From: Isoetes taiwanensis
Lineage: Eukaryota > Streptophyta > Lycopodiopsida > Isoetales > Isoetaceae
Reading direction: 5' to 3'
DNA: 64,000 nucleotides
NCBI GenBank assembly: GCA_021234155.1
Contig: JAJEKV010000035.1
Location: 124,001-188,000, forward strand
Shown: positions 10,955-22,474 of the stretch, in pieces
How the letters are laid out: the number at the start of each line of letters is the position of its first letter
Position numbering within the stretch: the stretch's first letter is position 1
Notes under the pieces: generated by a model
Seen by the model: only the letters and a program-made list of their open reading frames with translations
Databases searched by the model: none
What the model was told of the DNA's origin: nothing
Program-made: the position numbers and the translations under genes

Positions 10955-11143
10955 GCGAGTCTGTGAGTATTTCACACCCCATCGACGGATAAGGAGGTGC
11001 CACGAGGGGGAGATCTCGCCCGTCCAGGCCTTGGCCTCTCAAAAGCTCCCAAGTTTGGTGGACAAATTTTTTTGCTTTACCACCTGACTCAAACCCCCGA
11101 CATTGCCCCCAAAACCCCCACCCTTACCACTAGACCAAGAGGG
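10955..11143 (-). mobile_element. tRNA-derived SINE copy
   Basis: The body (GGCCTCTCAAAAGCTCCCAA on plus) and the A-box end (CCCTTACCACTAGACCAA) are present; the B box is degraded (ACTCAAACCCCCG on plus). Right after the A box the expected CCAGTCTTTTCTTG is replaced by GAGGGAGAGAGAGAGAG. Confidence 0.65.
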
Positions 11144-11224
11144 AGAGAGAGAGAGAAAAAATAGGAAGTCCATGCTTAGTTAGGGTCAAGCAATGGAAAT
11201 TCCCTGGTTAATTAAAAGCCTTGA

Positions 11225-11470
11225 TGATGATCCTAGAACCTTCTAGAATGAAGGTAGAGAGAGAAGAGATAGGAGGGAGAGAGGAGAGACAAGAGAGAGG
11301 AGGGAGAAGAGGGAGAGAGAGAATAGAAAAAGAGAGAGAAAGGTAGAGAGAGAAGGAGAAATAGAGAGAGAGGAGAGAGAGAGAGAGGAGGGAGAGAGAG
11401 AAATAGAAAGAGAGAGAAAGGTAGAGAGAGAGGAGAAAAGAGAGAAAGGAGAAAGGAAGAGATAGGAGAG
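11225..11470 (+). repeat. GA-rich tract 3
   Basis: Purine-only sequence, plus strand, between two SINE copies. A small AAATAGAAAGAGAGAGAAAG module recurs inside. Confidence 0.85.
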
Positions 11471-11483
11471 TGAGCCAGGAGTA

Positions 11484-11655
11484 TTTCACACCCCATCGAC
11501 GGATAAGGAGGTGCCAAATCGCGGCTTGATCTCGGCCGAGGTGGGCCTTGGCCTCAAAAAAGAGAAGTTTTGGTGGACAAAAGAGAGGAGAGACCAGAGA
11601 GAGAGAGAAGACATTGCCCCCAAAGGAGACCCTTACCACTAGACCAACCAGAGAG
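11484..11655 (-). mobile_element. SINE copy with stretches replaced by GAGA
   Basis: Flanks and several anchor words of the SINE are intact (CACCCCATCGACGGATAAGG, TTTGGTGGACAAA, GACATTGCCCCC, CCCTTACCACTAGACCAACC), but the sequence between anchors, including the B box, is replaced by GAGAGGAGAGA-type runs of nearly the same length as in the 10955-11143 copy. This is the clearest view of the GA substitution phenomenon. Confidence 0.6.
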
Positions 11656-11772
11656 AGAGAGAAAAAAATAGGAAGTCCATGCTTAGTTAAGGCTGGGAGA
11701 GAGATGGAAATTCCTTTGGTTAATTAAAAGCCTTGATGATCCTAGAACCTTCTAGAATGTTCTAGAATGAAG

Positions 11773-12708
11773 GTAGAGAGAGAGAAGGAGTTCAATCGAG
11801 AGGAGAGACAAGAGAGAGAGGGAGAAGAGGGAGAGAGAGAAAGAAAAGAGAGAGAAAGGTAGAGAGAGGGGAGAAATAGAGAGAGAGAGGAGAGAGAAGA
11901 GAGAGGAGGGAGAGAGAAATAGAAAAGAGAGAGAAAGGTAGAGAGTGAGGGAGAAAATCGAGAGAGAGAAGAGAAATGGGAGATTGAGAAAGTAGGAGAT
12001 AGAGAGAGGAGAGAGATAGGAGATAGAGAGAGAGGAGAAAGAGAGAGAGAGAGAGGAGGAGAGAGGAGAGGGAGAGGTTTTTAGAGAAATGGAAGAGAGG
12101 AGAGAAGAGAGGAGAGAGAGAAACAGAAAAAGAGAGAGAGAATGTTCTAGGAGGAGAAAAATAGAGAGAATGGAGAGAAAAGAATCTTCTAGAGAAAAAT
12201 AGAGAGTTAAAAGATTGAGAGGGATAAAATAGAGAGGAGAGAGATAGGAGATGAGAGAGAGGAGAGAGGAGAGGAGGGAGGAGGGAGGAGAAAAATAGAA
12301 AGTAGTCTAAAAGTTTGTGGAGAGGAGAATAGAATGTTCGAATGTTCCGAGAGAGGAGAGGAGAAATAGAGAGGGGAGAAAAAAATAGAGGAGAGATAGA
12401 AGAGAGAAAATAGAAGGAGAGAGGAGAAAGAGGAGAGAGAAGAGGGAAGAGGGAAGAGGGGAGAGGAGAGGAGAGGGAGAGAGAAGAGAGAAAGAGAAGA
12501 GGGGAGAGAGAGGGGAGAGAGGGAAAGAAGAGAGATGAGAGAGAGAGGAAAGAGAGAGAGAGAGAAGAGAGAGGGAAAGAAGAGAGAAAGGAGAGAGGGG
12601 AGAGAGAGAGAGGAAAGAGAAGAGAGGGGAAGAGGGAGAGAAAGATAGAGAGAGAGAGAATAGGAGAGAGAGGGAGAGAGAGAGAAGAGAGAGAAGAAGA
12701 GAGATGGA

Positions 12709-12748
<40 letters not shown>

Positions 12749-12815
12749 AGAGAGAGGAGAGAGAGAGGGAGAGAGAGAGAGAGAGAGAGAGAGAAAGAAA
12801 GAGAGAGAGAGAATG
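11773..12815 (+). repeat. GA-rich tract 4 with HSE-repeat remnants
   Basis: About 1 kb of (GA)n-like sequence. Inside, at about 12140-12360, fragments of the tandem repeat remain (GAATGTTCTAG, AATCTTCTAGAG, AAAAATAGAAAGTAGTCTAAA, AGAATGTTCGAATGTTCC) with GA runs between them, so the tract was formed from, or overlies, the satellite. Confidence 0.85.
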
Positions 12816-12827
12816 AAAAAATTTATT

Positions 12828-12866
12828 ATTACCCTTACCACCAGACCAACCAGTCTTTCTTAAAAG
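12828..12866 (-). repeat. SINE A-box fragment
   Basis: ACCCTTACCACCAGACCAAC on plus is the A-box end of the SINE, followed by the usual CAGTCTTTCTT and GAAGTCCATGCTTAGTTAAG. The remainder of the SINE is replaced by GA tract 4. Confidence 0.5.
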
Positions 12867-12954
12867 AATAAGAAGTCCATGCTTAGTTAAGGCCCTGAGC
12901 AATGGAAATTCCTTTGGTTAATTAAAAGCCTTGATGATCCTACAACCTTCTAGA

Positions 12955-13430
12955 AGCTAGAGAGAGAAGAGGGAAAGATGGGGGGAAGAGAGAGGAGAGA
13001 GAAGAGGAGGGAGAAGGGGAGAGAGGAATAGAAAAGAGAGAGAAAGATAGAGAGAGGGTAGAAATAGAGAGAGAAGAGAGAGAGCTAGGAGAGAGAAGGA
13101 AAAATGGGGAAGAGAGAGAGGAGAGAGGAAGAGAGACAGAAGACACAGAGAGAGAGGAAAGAGGATAGAGGAGAAACCAGAGAGACTAAGAGTGGATCTC
13201 CAGAGGAGAGAGGAGAGAGAAGAAAGAGAAGGAGAGAGGAGAGAGAGAGAGAAAGGAGAGAGATTATTACGAGGGAAGAGAGGACTTTTAGAGAAGAGAG
13301 AAAAGAGCCTTTGTGCAGAGGAGAGAGGAGGAGAGAGGAGAAGAGAAGAGAGGAGGCCCAAAAGAGGAGAGAGAGAGGAAGAGAGAAGAGGAGAGGGAAG
13401 AGACTTCAAGAATAGCCAGAGAGGAGAAAG
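12955..13430 (+). repeat. GA-rich tract 5
   Basis: Purine-rich plus strand with scattered T and C. Long Arg/Glu open frames are compositional. It ends at the LINE relic. Confidence 0.8.
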
Positions 13431-13449
13431 AGAGCATACGCCAGAAAAA

Positions 13450-14440
13450 GAGGGAGATTCACACACTTCCTTTGCATAGCATACAACGCTTAGACCCAGA
13501 TTCACCCTATGTTCCAAAAAGTAGATTCCAAAAGGGAGAGGAGATCTACGAAGAGAAGAGAAATATTTGTAATTCTCACCACTTCCAAGAGATCCTTATA
13601 GTAGAATCGAACATGTTCCGCACTTTTGCCCCAAACACCACACCTTGGTCTTAGATTCACCCGCATGCCCTTATCCTCGCAAAAAATGCTTCAAGAAAGA
13701 TCCAAATGCTTTGCATCCCTTGTATGAGAGGGACAGCAATACTAAATCATCGCTTGATGAATACAATGAGGAGACCCTATTACCATCTCCCCCATGTGCT
13801 CGCAACCCCTTCAAGTTGGTCTATGAATAAGTCTAGGTGACAAAGGGACATCCTTGCTTTAGAGCTTTCTACCATCTCATCACATAACTCCACAAAGGGG
13901 AATGACAGTCCTGACTAGAACCTTGCCATAGCACACCTACCGCATGTCCCGAATCTTTGTCTACCATTCTCTAAGCCACAAATTCGGGAACCATGTCGAA
14001 GCTTTGCTAAAGTCTACAAAAGTAGCATAAGCAAGAGAGAGCCGAAAGAATGAGTCCATCATAGCACCTGAGAGTCCAAGAGGTCAATTGTGGACTTTTT
14101 GGGTCTAAAGCCCGCTTGTCCAATGGTTTCAGCATTGTTATCCTCTCATCTTTGCTTGCATACTCCAAGGATAGAAGTTAATAATTTTGCATATAGATCC
14201 CAACCATAAAAAGGCGGTAGTTACCTGATTGATAGCAAGTGTATTTGATATAGCATATGTGTCTATTCACCGCCAGATGTTGGAAAGCCATCCATCATAT
14301 ATTAAACATATCTACCAAATTTTAATTGCTACTTTCTCCCTGCCCATTTAAGCATTTCAGCCATAAGACCACAAGCTTTGAGCTTTGCCATTGGCAAGCC
14401 TTTTAAGCCCATCTTGCACATATCCCTAGAGGAAAGCAAG
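13450..14440 (-). pseudogene. LINE reverse transcriptase relic
   Basis: No long frame survives, but conceptual translation of the minus strand in shifting frames gives non-LTR reverse transcriptase landmarks in the right order: a GQAGFRP..STIDLL-like segment around 14070-14130, then FVDFSKA (RT motif A) around 13990-14020, and upstream a GLANGKA....AEMLKWAG segment around 14340-14390. This is the pattern of RTE/Jockey-like LINEs. It differs from the two LINE copies further right. Both ends run into GA tracts, so termini are not visible. Old, heavily decayed. Confidence 0.55.
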
Positions 14441-14694
14441 TGTATTTGATATAGCATATGTTTTCATTTGCCTCCACTGTATGCCTTCTTTTTATTATAC
14501 GGAAAGCACGACATGTGCCATAAGTGCCTCTACATGTAATCCATCCGCTCTATATTTCATGGGTTTGAGTCTTCCGGGAAAATCTTCTGATCTACCAGGG
14601 GAGAATTCTCCATCATTTTCTTATGTTTCTGTATAGGTATGCCTTCTTTTATTTTTAATCAGAAGAATGTATATCCTCCGCTCACATGCTTTCC
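14441..14694. other. No gene seen
   Basis: Contains a second copy of AGCAAGTGTATTTGATATAG (also at about 14235), so it is probably more of the LINE relic or a local duplication. Nothing else is recognised. Confidence 0.35.
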
Positions 14695-15318
14695 CGCCTT
14701 GAGAGAGGGGAAAGAAGGGAGATGAGAGAGAGAGGAGAGAGAAGAGAGAAAGGAGGAGAGAGAAGAGAGAAAGAAAGATAGGGAGACAGGGGAGAAATAG
14801 AGAGAGAGGAGAGAGATAGGAGAGAGAGGGAGGAGATAGAAGAGAGGGAGAGAAGAGAGAGGGAAGACACATGGGAGAGAGAGAAAGAGAGGGAAATTAA
14901 AAGCCTTGATGATCCTAGAACCTTCTAGAATGAAGCTAGAGAGAGAAGAGGGAAAGATAGAGGGGGAGAAGAGAGAGGAGAGAGAGAGGAGAGAAAAGAA
15001 GGAGGAGGGAGAAGAGGGAGAGAGAGGAATAGAAAAGAGAGAGAAAGATAGAGAGAAAAGGGAGAAATAGAGAGAGAGGAGAGAGATAGGAGAGAGAGGA
15101 GAGCAGAGAGGAGAGAGAAGAGAGAGAAGAAAGAGGGAAAAGAGAGAGAAAGAGAGAGAGGGAAAGGAGAGAGAGGAGAGAGAAGATGAGAGAGAGAGGA
15201 GAGAAAAGGGAAAGGGAGAGGCAAGAGAGAGAGAGAGAGAGAGAGGAGGAGAGAGAGAGAGGAGAGCAGAGAGGAGAGAGAAAAGAGAGAAGAGAGAGGG
15301 AACAGAGAGGAGAGAGAC

Positions 15319-15351
<33 letters not shown>

Positions 15352-16868
15352 AGGGGATGGAGGAGAGAGGGAGAAGAGCAGAGAGGAGAGAGAAAAGAGA
15401 GAAGAGAGAGGGAAGAGAGAGGGGACAGAGAGAGAGAAGGAGGAGAAAGAGGAGAGAGGAGAGAGAAGAGAGATGAGAGAGAGAGAAGAGAGAGAGGAAA
15501 GGAGAGAGGAAGAGAGAGGAGAGAGAGAGAGAAAGAGAGAAGAGAGAGGAGAGAGAGGAGAGATAGGAGAGAGAGGAGAGAGATAGGAGAGAGGGAAAAG
15601 AAAAGAGGGAAAGGGGAGAGAAAGAGAGGAGAGAGAGGAGAGAGAGGAGAGAGGAGAGATAGAGGAGAGAGAAGACAGAAAGGAGATAGAGAGAGAGGGA
15701 GAGAAGATAGAGAGAAGAGAGAAGAGAGAAAGATGAGGGAAGAGAGAGGAGAGAGAAGAGAGAGAGATCAGAGAAAAGGGGGAAGAGAGAGAAGAGATAG
15801 GAGAGAGAAGAGGGAGAGGAGAGAGAGAAGAGAGAGGGAAGAGAGAGAGAAGGGGGGGAGAGACAGGAGACATAGGGAGAGAGGAAAGAGAGAGAGGAGA
15901 GAGAGAGAGAGAGAGATGTATTTTTTAAGAGCACAAGCCAAAGATCCCCCAGATATATGACGCTCCCTCTTCAAGGAGAGAGAAGAGAGAAAGGAGAGAA
16001 GGAAGAGAGAAGGAAGAGAGAGAAGAGAGAAAGGAGAGAGGGAAGAGTGAAAAAGAGAAATAGAAAAGAGAGAGAAGGATAGATAGAGAGGGGAGAAATA
16101 GAGAGGAAACAAGAGACAGAAAGGGGAGAGAGGAGAGAGAAGACAAAGAGAGAGGAAAGAGAGAGAGGGGAAAGAAGAGAGATGAGAGAGAGAGGGGAGA
16201 GAGAAGAGAGAAAGGGAGAGGGAAGAGAGAGGAAAAGAGAGAGAGAGGGGGAAAAATAGAGAGAGGGGAAAGAAGAGAGAGGAGAGAGAGAGGAGAGAGG
16301 AGAGAGAGAGGAAAGAGAGAGAAGGGAAAGAAGAGAAATAAGAGAGAGCGAGAGAAGAGAGAAAGGGGAGAGGGAAGAGAGAGGAGAGAGAAAGATAGAG
16401 AGAGAGGGGAGAAATAGAGAGAGAGGAGAGAGATAGGAGAGAGAAGGAAAAAGGGAGAGACAGAGAGGAGAGAGAGAGATAAGAGAGGAAAGAGAGAGAT
16501 GTAAGAGAGGAGAGAGAGAGATAGGGAAGAGAGAAAGAAGGGGAGAGAACATAGAGGAGGAGAAGAGAGAGTAAAGAGAGGGGAGAGAGAAGGGGAGAGA
16601 AGAGATAGGAGAGAGGAGAGAGAGAAGAGAGAGGGAAGAGAAGAGAGAGAGGAGAGAGAGAGAGGAGATAGAAGAGAAAAGGAGAGAGGGAAGAGAGAGG
16701 AAAGAGAAAGGAGAGAGAAGAGAGAGGAGGGAGAAGAGAGAGAGAGGGAATAGAAAAGAGAGAGAAACATAGAGAGAGAGGGGAGAAATAGAGAGAGAGG
16801 AGAGAGAGAGAAAGAAAGAGAGAGAAAAGAGAGGGAGAGGGTAAAGACAAAGAGAACAGAAGAGAGAG

Positions 16869-16902
<34 letters not shown>

Positions 16903-17020
16903 AGAGAAGAGAGAAAAGAGAGGGAGAGGGTAAAGATAAAGAGAAGAGAAGAGAGAGGAGAGAGAGAGAAGAGAGGAGAGAGAAAGAAGAGAGAGGAAGG
17001 AGAAGAGAGACAGAGGAAGG
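14695..17020 (+). repeat. GA-rich tract 6, 2.3 kb
   Basis: The longest purine tract, mostly (GA)n, interrupted near 14890-14940 by AATTAAAAGCCTTGATGATC, a word also found after the SINE copies at 11210, 11725 and 12920, and near 15915-15975 by a short mixed sequence. Reading frames of several hundred codons on both strands are purely compositional (Ser/Leu on minus, Arg/Glu on plus). Confidence 0.9.
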
Positions 17021-17079
17021 CCCCCATGGTCGACACACCGGCGGCCCAAAATCGGTAGCAGGCTCCTAGGCCGAGGCCG

Positions 17080-17250
17080 GCCCCAGCCGAGGAATAGTCC
17101 CGTGGATGTCCAAAATGAGGCGAAGGGTTCCTGAGGGGCCGAGCCGAGGAAGGGTGCAAGAGAAAAGGTCGCGTGGGTGGGTCCAAACCGAGGCGAGGCC
17201 CCGGAGGGGCCGAGCCGAGGAATGAGTTTAAAAGAAAAGGGCCCGGCCTA
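17080..17250 (+). repeat. Tandem GGCCGAGCCGAGGAA repeat, about 70-bp period
   Basis: Three successive copies of CCGAGCCGAGGAATR followed by AAGAGAAAAGG and a GGGTCCAAACCGAGGCGAGG-like stretch. Single copies occur at 2680 and 5270. It abuts the 5' end of the first LINE. Confidence 0.55.
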
Positions 17251-17835
17251 TAATAATATAATATAACATCTGTGAACGACATATGACTTCTAGCGAGGTA
17301 TGAAGAATACCTCAGATGACTAAATTGCCGACACTATGGATTGGGGGAAATTATGGACAGTAGGGTTTTTACCCCACGCCACAGACCAGGGGGAGCGCGG
17401 GCACGGCCCCCTCTGATTCCATGATTCCAGCCCACCAAAATGACACATGCACAGAAATACAGGAATACAGAACTACAAAGAATACAGAGATACAGAAGTT
17501 CAGTATGGACGAGATACCAACGTAATCAATAAAGACGGGCATCTACCCAACTAATCAGCCTCGAAAAACCCGAAAAGATCAACCTTGGGCAACAGACGAA
17601 AGAAGGTGAATGACAATAAAAAGAGACGGACGGAATTAATTAGGGCCTTTGGCATTTTAAATTTTGAATTTCAAATTAGAACGGTAATTATGAATAAAAA
17701 TACCGTTTAGAAGCAGGGAATATATAGTCTTAGGAAGAAACGACGGCTATCTTACAAGTGAGAGCCGAGCACGAGCGCACTGCCTAGAGCCTCCACAGAG
17801 TCTTTCTGCACAGGACTCTCTTGCAAACGAGAGCT

Positions 17836-18474
17836 ATGGCTGATAGTATCAACAGCAGTCAGCAGAGAAGATCGGATGCGGCAAGAGCCCCGGTGAGCCA
17901 ACAGGACCTTAGGGACTTCCTGGCACAGATGGATAAGCGGCTAGAATCAAAGATCCCGAACTTGGATGCACTCAACGCATTGGCTGAAACGTGCAACAAC
18001 AACAAGATAGCCATCACTAGCATGGACATGAGAGTAGGAGGGGTGGAGAAGACAAATGAGGAGATGCAGCGCAGAATGGACGAGATCGAAGAAGAGAAAG
18101 CAAAGATCCTGCAAAGATTGGTTGAATTAGAGAAATCAAATGTTGAGCTGGATGCATGGGAGTCATTTGATAGGATAAAGCCACATTTAATGGAATATGA
18201 GGAGCAAAATAAAATTAAGCATGATGTTAGGCTAATTGGGATAGCAGAGAGGCCTAACGAGGATATATATCGAGTTACTGCAGAAGTGATAGAAACGGTG
18301 TTCAAGGAACACAGGGGCGTCATTGTCAAAGCCCTACGATCAGGCCAATGGAGGGGGAGATCGAGGCACATAAACCTGACGTTGAGGGACATGGCAACCA
18401 AGGAAAGGATCCTACGGATGGGATCCAGATTGAGTAATGGAATCAAAGTACAGGAGTCATTAACGGATGCGTAG
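17836..18474 (+). CDS. LINE copy 1 ORF1 protein, C-terminally truncated
   Basis: Starts at ATG (MADSINSSQQRR) and runs 212 codons. Residues about 55-110 form a predicted coiled coil (heptad-like ..VEKTNEEMQRRMDEIEEEK..), followed by an RNA-binding-like segment (DVRLIGIAERPNED, then LTLRDMATKERIL) typical in layout of LINE ORF1 proteins with a coiled coil and RRM/CTD. ORF1 proteins bind LINE RNA as oligomers. The end (ESLTDA) results from a frameshift; copy 2 continues about 50 residues further. The family-level reading is an inference from layout and position. Confidence 0.7.
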   Translation: MADSINSSQQRRSDAARAPVSQQDLRDFLAQMDKRLESKIPNLDALNALAETCNNNKIAITSMDMRVGGVEKTNEEMQRRMDEIEEEKAKILQRLVELEKSNVELDAWESFDRIKPHLMEYEEQNKIKHDVRLIGIAERPNEDIYRVTAEVIETVFKEHRGVIVKALRSGQWRGRSRHINLTLRDMATKERILRMGSRLSNGIKVQESLTDA

Positions 18475-18559
18475 ACAGGGGTCGACAGGAATTGGCCAAA
18501 GCCGTGGAGCTGAACCAAGCAGAGATACAAGCTGGGGTCAAGAATGGCAAGGTCTACAT

Positions 18560-21500
18560 ACACAAGAGGGTAAGAGAACGTTTACTCACCCGCAGAGCGC
18601 ATAAACCGGGTTGCAGGGGGATAGCAAAATCAACGGAAGCGAGAAGGAAAATATACACCCCCTGAAGTCTATACAACAAAATGGATAAATGATCGCAGGG
18701 GGGAGCACTAAGACCAATCACCGAGAGGGAACCGTAATGCAGAGCAATAGGAAGAAACCAAGCTTGGAAACGAGGAGCGAAAGCAACGAGAAGCAATGGT
18801 TCTGAGGGCCAACCCCGGCAATGAAGACCAGGGAAGACCAAGGAGAATCCGCAATGGTACGTAAAACATGGAGACCCCGGGAGCAACCCTGGGAAAAGAC
18901 GCTCGACATTATGGTACCGAACCAGGCACGGCACCCATGGGATGATGGAGAAAGATTAGAAGGTGCCTACACCGTGACATAATATGCCCGACGGAGACAT
19001 GGGAGCATAACGCTAAAAGGCCGCCAGAGGAGGGAAGGATACCAGCTATTCACATGCCGGAAAGACAGGGATTTTAAGATAGGGAGGGGAGGTGTCCGCT
19101 TGTTATATAAAGAACAAAGGCAGCTTAACAATGCATGTATGTTACATTCGATATCAATAAAAGATATATGGTTTTGAGTATCCAATTGAAAAACAAACAA
19201 GATGTAGTTCGATAATTACATATTACCCGCCAAACAAATGATAAGCTAGAATTGCCGAACTCAGATAATGAAATGGAAGGAGCAAGGACCAATGATTATA
19301 GTAGGAGATCTAAATGCCAGAACCAGACAGGAACAGGCACAAAGTACACACACGGATGAGAAAGATGGTCGATAGTGTACACGACGGGGCAATGTGAATG
19401 GCGGAGGGATACGTAAGATAAGACAGAGGTCAATGCTAGAGGTGAATCATGTTGGAAGTCCCACACGGCAACAGGGATGATTATAGCTAATGGCGTGAAA
19501 AAATGGAGGAGATCGGGAGGTTTCACGAGCCAAAACAATTGTGAACGATCAAGCAGTGGAAAATATAGAAGGGCTGATGCTACAAGAATGGCCGACTGGG
19601 AAAAGGGAAAGCCATAGACTGATTAAACTAACAATCAGACTGGGGGGAACGCCACAAAAAGATAGCACAGAAAGAAAGGAAGATAATAAAGGCAGGGTGA
19701 GGATTCAATTCCAGGAGAAATACGCAGAAACCTTCACCCAAATGATCAAGGAGGAAATGGGAAAATGGGACTGGGGAAAACACAATGCAAGTGATAATGG
19801 GAACACCCTAAATGACATCATGGTAAGGGTAGCAACAGATGTGTTTGGGAAAAGGATCAAAATCAGGAAGAACAGGGCATTCAGAGCTTCAGTATGGTAT
19901 GATGATGAGTGTAGAGAATACAAGAGGAAAGTAAGAAAACACAGGGGAAAGGAGACATACCGGGAAGAAAAGGCAGCATACATAAGATTACTAAAGAAGA
20001 AAAGATACAATAACCTGCTACAGCACCAATGGTACATGGGGAAAATGCTGAAAAAACAGCCCCGAAGATTTTGGAGAGGATTCAAAAACAAAGGAGGGGG
20101 TAGCAATGTGAAGACAAGGAACGAACAAGATAGCATTGGAACCGAGGGATGGGAGAGTTACCTTGACAAATTATACAAGACAGAGGCACCTCCGGTACCA
20201 ATACCAATACAGCATGACCCGGACAAACCATGCTTCAACATGTTAGAAGTAATGCTAGCCCTAAACAAAGATGGCCAATCATAAAGCACCGGATCTATAT
20301 GGCCCGACCGCGGAACCGGCCAAGTGTCTTTGCCGAGACGTAAATTGGCGCGGATTAGGCAACGCATATTTTCAATGGCATCATACATACGTGACTCCCG
20401 CATTGGATGGACATACAATGTAGTCATACCTCTACATAAAAGGCGTGAAATAGAAAAGATTCAGGGAACTATAGGACTAAAATGGTAAGCCCGATTTTCG
20501 CAAAATGGTTTGGAAAGGTATTGGATAACAAACTAAAGAAATGGGCGTAAGAAGGAAATATGAGAGCAATAAGGGCAAGCAGGGTTCGACCATAGCACTC
20601 AACAACAGATCACCTCGTGACCCTTCGGATATTGATAGAGCGTAACAAAGTGCGTGGAAGGAAAATAATCTGCTGCTTTGTAGATTTTTTAAAAGCCGCT
20701 TGATACAGATCCCGAGAGAGAAGCCGCTAAAAAGACCGATGGACATGCAAGCCCCGGGAGAAATATGGTAGGATCGGATCGCAAAGACCGCACCACAAGG
20801 TGTATGCTAAGATGGAACAGAAGGACAATAACTGCGGATTAATGTGACACCGTAAAGCGGGGCTGCCCGCTATCCCCAACTCGCTTTGGAATATACATAG
20901 ACGCACTACTGTGGGATACATAGCGTAACGAAGAAGGGGACGAGTATGCCCCCACACTAGGAGACACGAAGGTACCGATAATGCTATATCGCGATGATCT
21001 CGTATGATGGCAACAAAAACAAAGGAATGCACAGTTGCTCAAAAATTCTAGAACAATTCGCGGAGGATACAGGACCCGACAAAGTGAATCTAGCAAAAAA
21101 ACGAAGATAGTCATCTTTGGACATAAGAACAGGCATAAACCTTTCAGATATAAAGATAAAGAGATAGAGGAAGCAATAGAATACAGATATCTAGCTTATG
21201 ATGCACATGGCACAGGGAAATGGGCCAAAGGAGCTAACGCCAGATTTCAATCAGCTATAGGAAGCCACTTTAACATGAAAAACTTCGAATGGTAGAATAA
21301 CCGGATTGGGGACATCAAATGTTATCTATTCGATTCAGCAATAGCCACCACTCGGTTATGCGGAAAAAGCGTAAGCATGGGGGCCAGCTTAACGTGAAAG
21401 AAACAGGGAAAAGCAGGAAGGAATTCTTAGGCAATGGCACATACAGGAATTCAGGGTAAGGACAAACACGCTGACAATCATGGTCCTCGAAACATGGCAA

Positions 21501-22050
21501 AAACCGATGGAAGTGAGAGCATGGGAGAGAACCATAAGATACCTGCTCAGAGACAACGCGGGAGACATACAAGGGAAACTGTCCAGCATTGCAATCACCG
21601 AATCAACGAAATCACACATCCCCGAAAGCACCGGATGGTTTAAAGAGGTGGCAACATGGACCGCATGGATGGGATTAAACCCGAAAGTGACCTAATAGAA
21701 GAGGGGCGGAATGAGGAATGGGCGCATATAGCGACAAGAGCATGGTCAAAGACATCTGACCCAAGACGACCGCTCATACAAGTTTTTAATCCGTGATCGA
21801 GAAATAGGACACCTGATATATACCGGGATAACATGTTGGGGAAAAAGTAAGGGACACAATCGCCGTTTTAGGATGGGAAGTCATGATCTAAGAATCGAAA
21901 AAGATGTGGAGAGGGGTAGACAAGGAGGACAGGATATGCGTAAATCTGTGGACGGGGGAGAATAGAGGATGAAAACCATATGATTAATGACCGCCTCGAT
22001 CTACGGAGACATCGAGATGATATAGAAATATAAGGTGGGGAACCAAAATT
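18560..22050 (+). pseudogene. LINE copy 1 ORF2 relic (endonuclease and reverse transcriptase)
   Basis: Aligned by eye to copy 2, this region has the endonuclease/exonuclease/phosphatase-type endonuclease, then reverse transcriptase. The endonuclease motif GDLNAR is preserved here around 19300 (it is mutated in copy 2). A frame of about 247 codons at 19541-20284 covers the linker before the RT (..NKMVRVATDVFGKR.. type segment, VWYDDECREYKRK). Downstream, SKKTKIVIFGHKNRHKPF and YRYLAYDAHGTGKWAKGA mark the post-RT region. Frameshifts are frequent, especially 18.6-19.5 and 20.3-21.0 kb, so no functional enzyme is encoded. Confidence 0.75.
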
Positions 22051-22390
22051 ACGGTGATGAAGATGACGAGAATCATTACGGGATCCGCGCACGCCGATCC
22101 ACGTAATGACGACCCGGATTACGAGAAGTACACAAAGGTGAGAGGGCTTGTAATATGATCCGCACAAAACGGGTCATATAGCCTCAAACAAATTGCTCGA
22201 CTAAAAGCTGATTGATAACGATGCATCACCGCGGCCAAGAAGGAGGTAAAGCGGGATCTTTGGTATTAAAAAGAAAAAGTCAGCCTTGAAAAGGCTACAT
22301 TATAACAAATAAGTGATGTGCTAGTAGCACCCTTTTTAGGAGCTCGCCCATGCTACACAAGTCCAGGGGCCTTTACGGCAAAGGGACATT

Positions 22391-22471
22391 AATGTATTCT
22401 ATTCTATTCTATTCTATTCTATTCTATTCTATTCTATTCTATTCTATTCTATTCTATTCTATTCTATTCTA
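22391..22471 (+). repeat. (ATTCT)n LINE 3' tail
   Basis: About 16 copies of ATTCT at the 3' end of LINE copy 1. Copy 2 ends in a short inverted equivalent (AATAGAATAGAATAG), so this pentamer is the tail of the family and not a chance microsatellite. Confidence 0.8.
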
Positions 22472-22474
22472 TTT

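Larger units (their letters stand above)
17255..22471 (+). mobile_element. LINE copy 1 (EN/RT non-LTR retrotransposon), decayed
   Basis: Homologous over its length, in inverted orientation, to LINE copy 2 at 23399-31103. The order is 5' leader with GAGGTATGAAGAATACCTC (a 19-bp palindrome), ORF1, endonuclease, reverse transcriptase, C-terminal zinc-knuckle region, a 3' UTR with GAGCTCGCCCATGCTACACA, and an (ATTCT)n tail. Its 5' end is shorter than that of copy 2. Frames are broken by many small indels from about 18.5 kb on. The sequence right of the tail is a Copia fragment; the left flank is not Copia, so no target site duplication can be shown. Confidence 0.85.

Noticed and set aside
22391-22471. 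Independent microsatellite
   Set aside because: The pentamer ends both LINE copies and is best explained as their tail.
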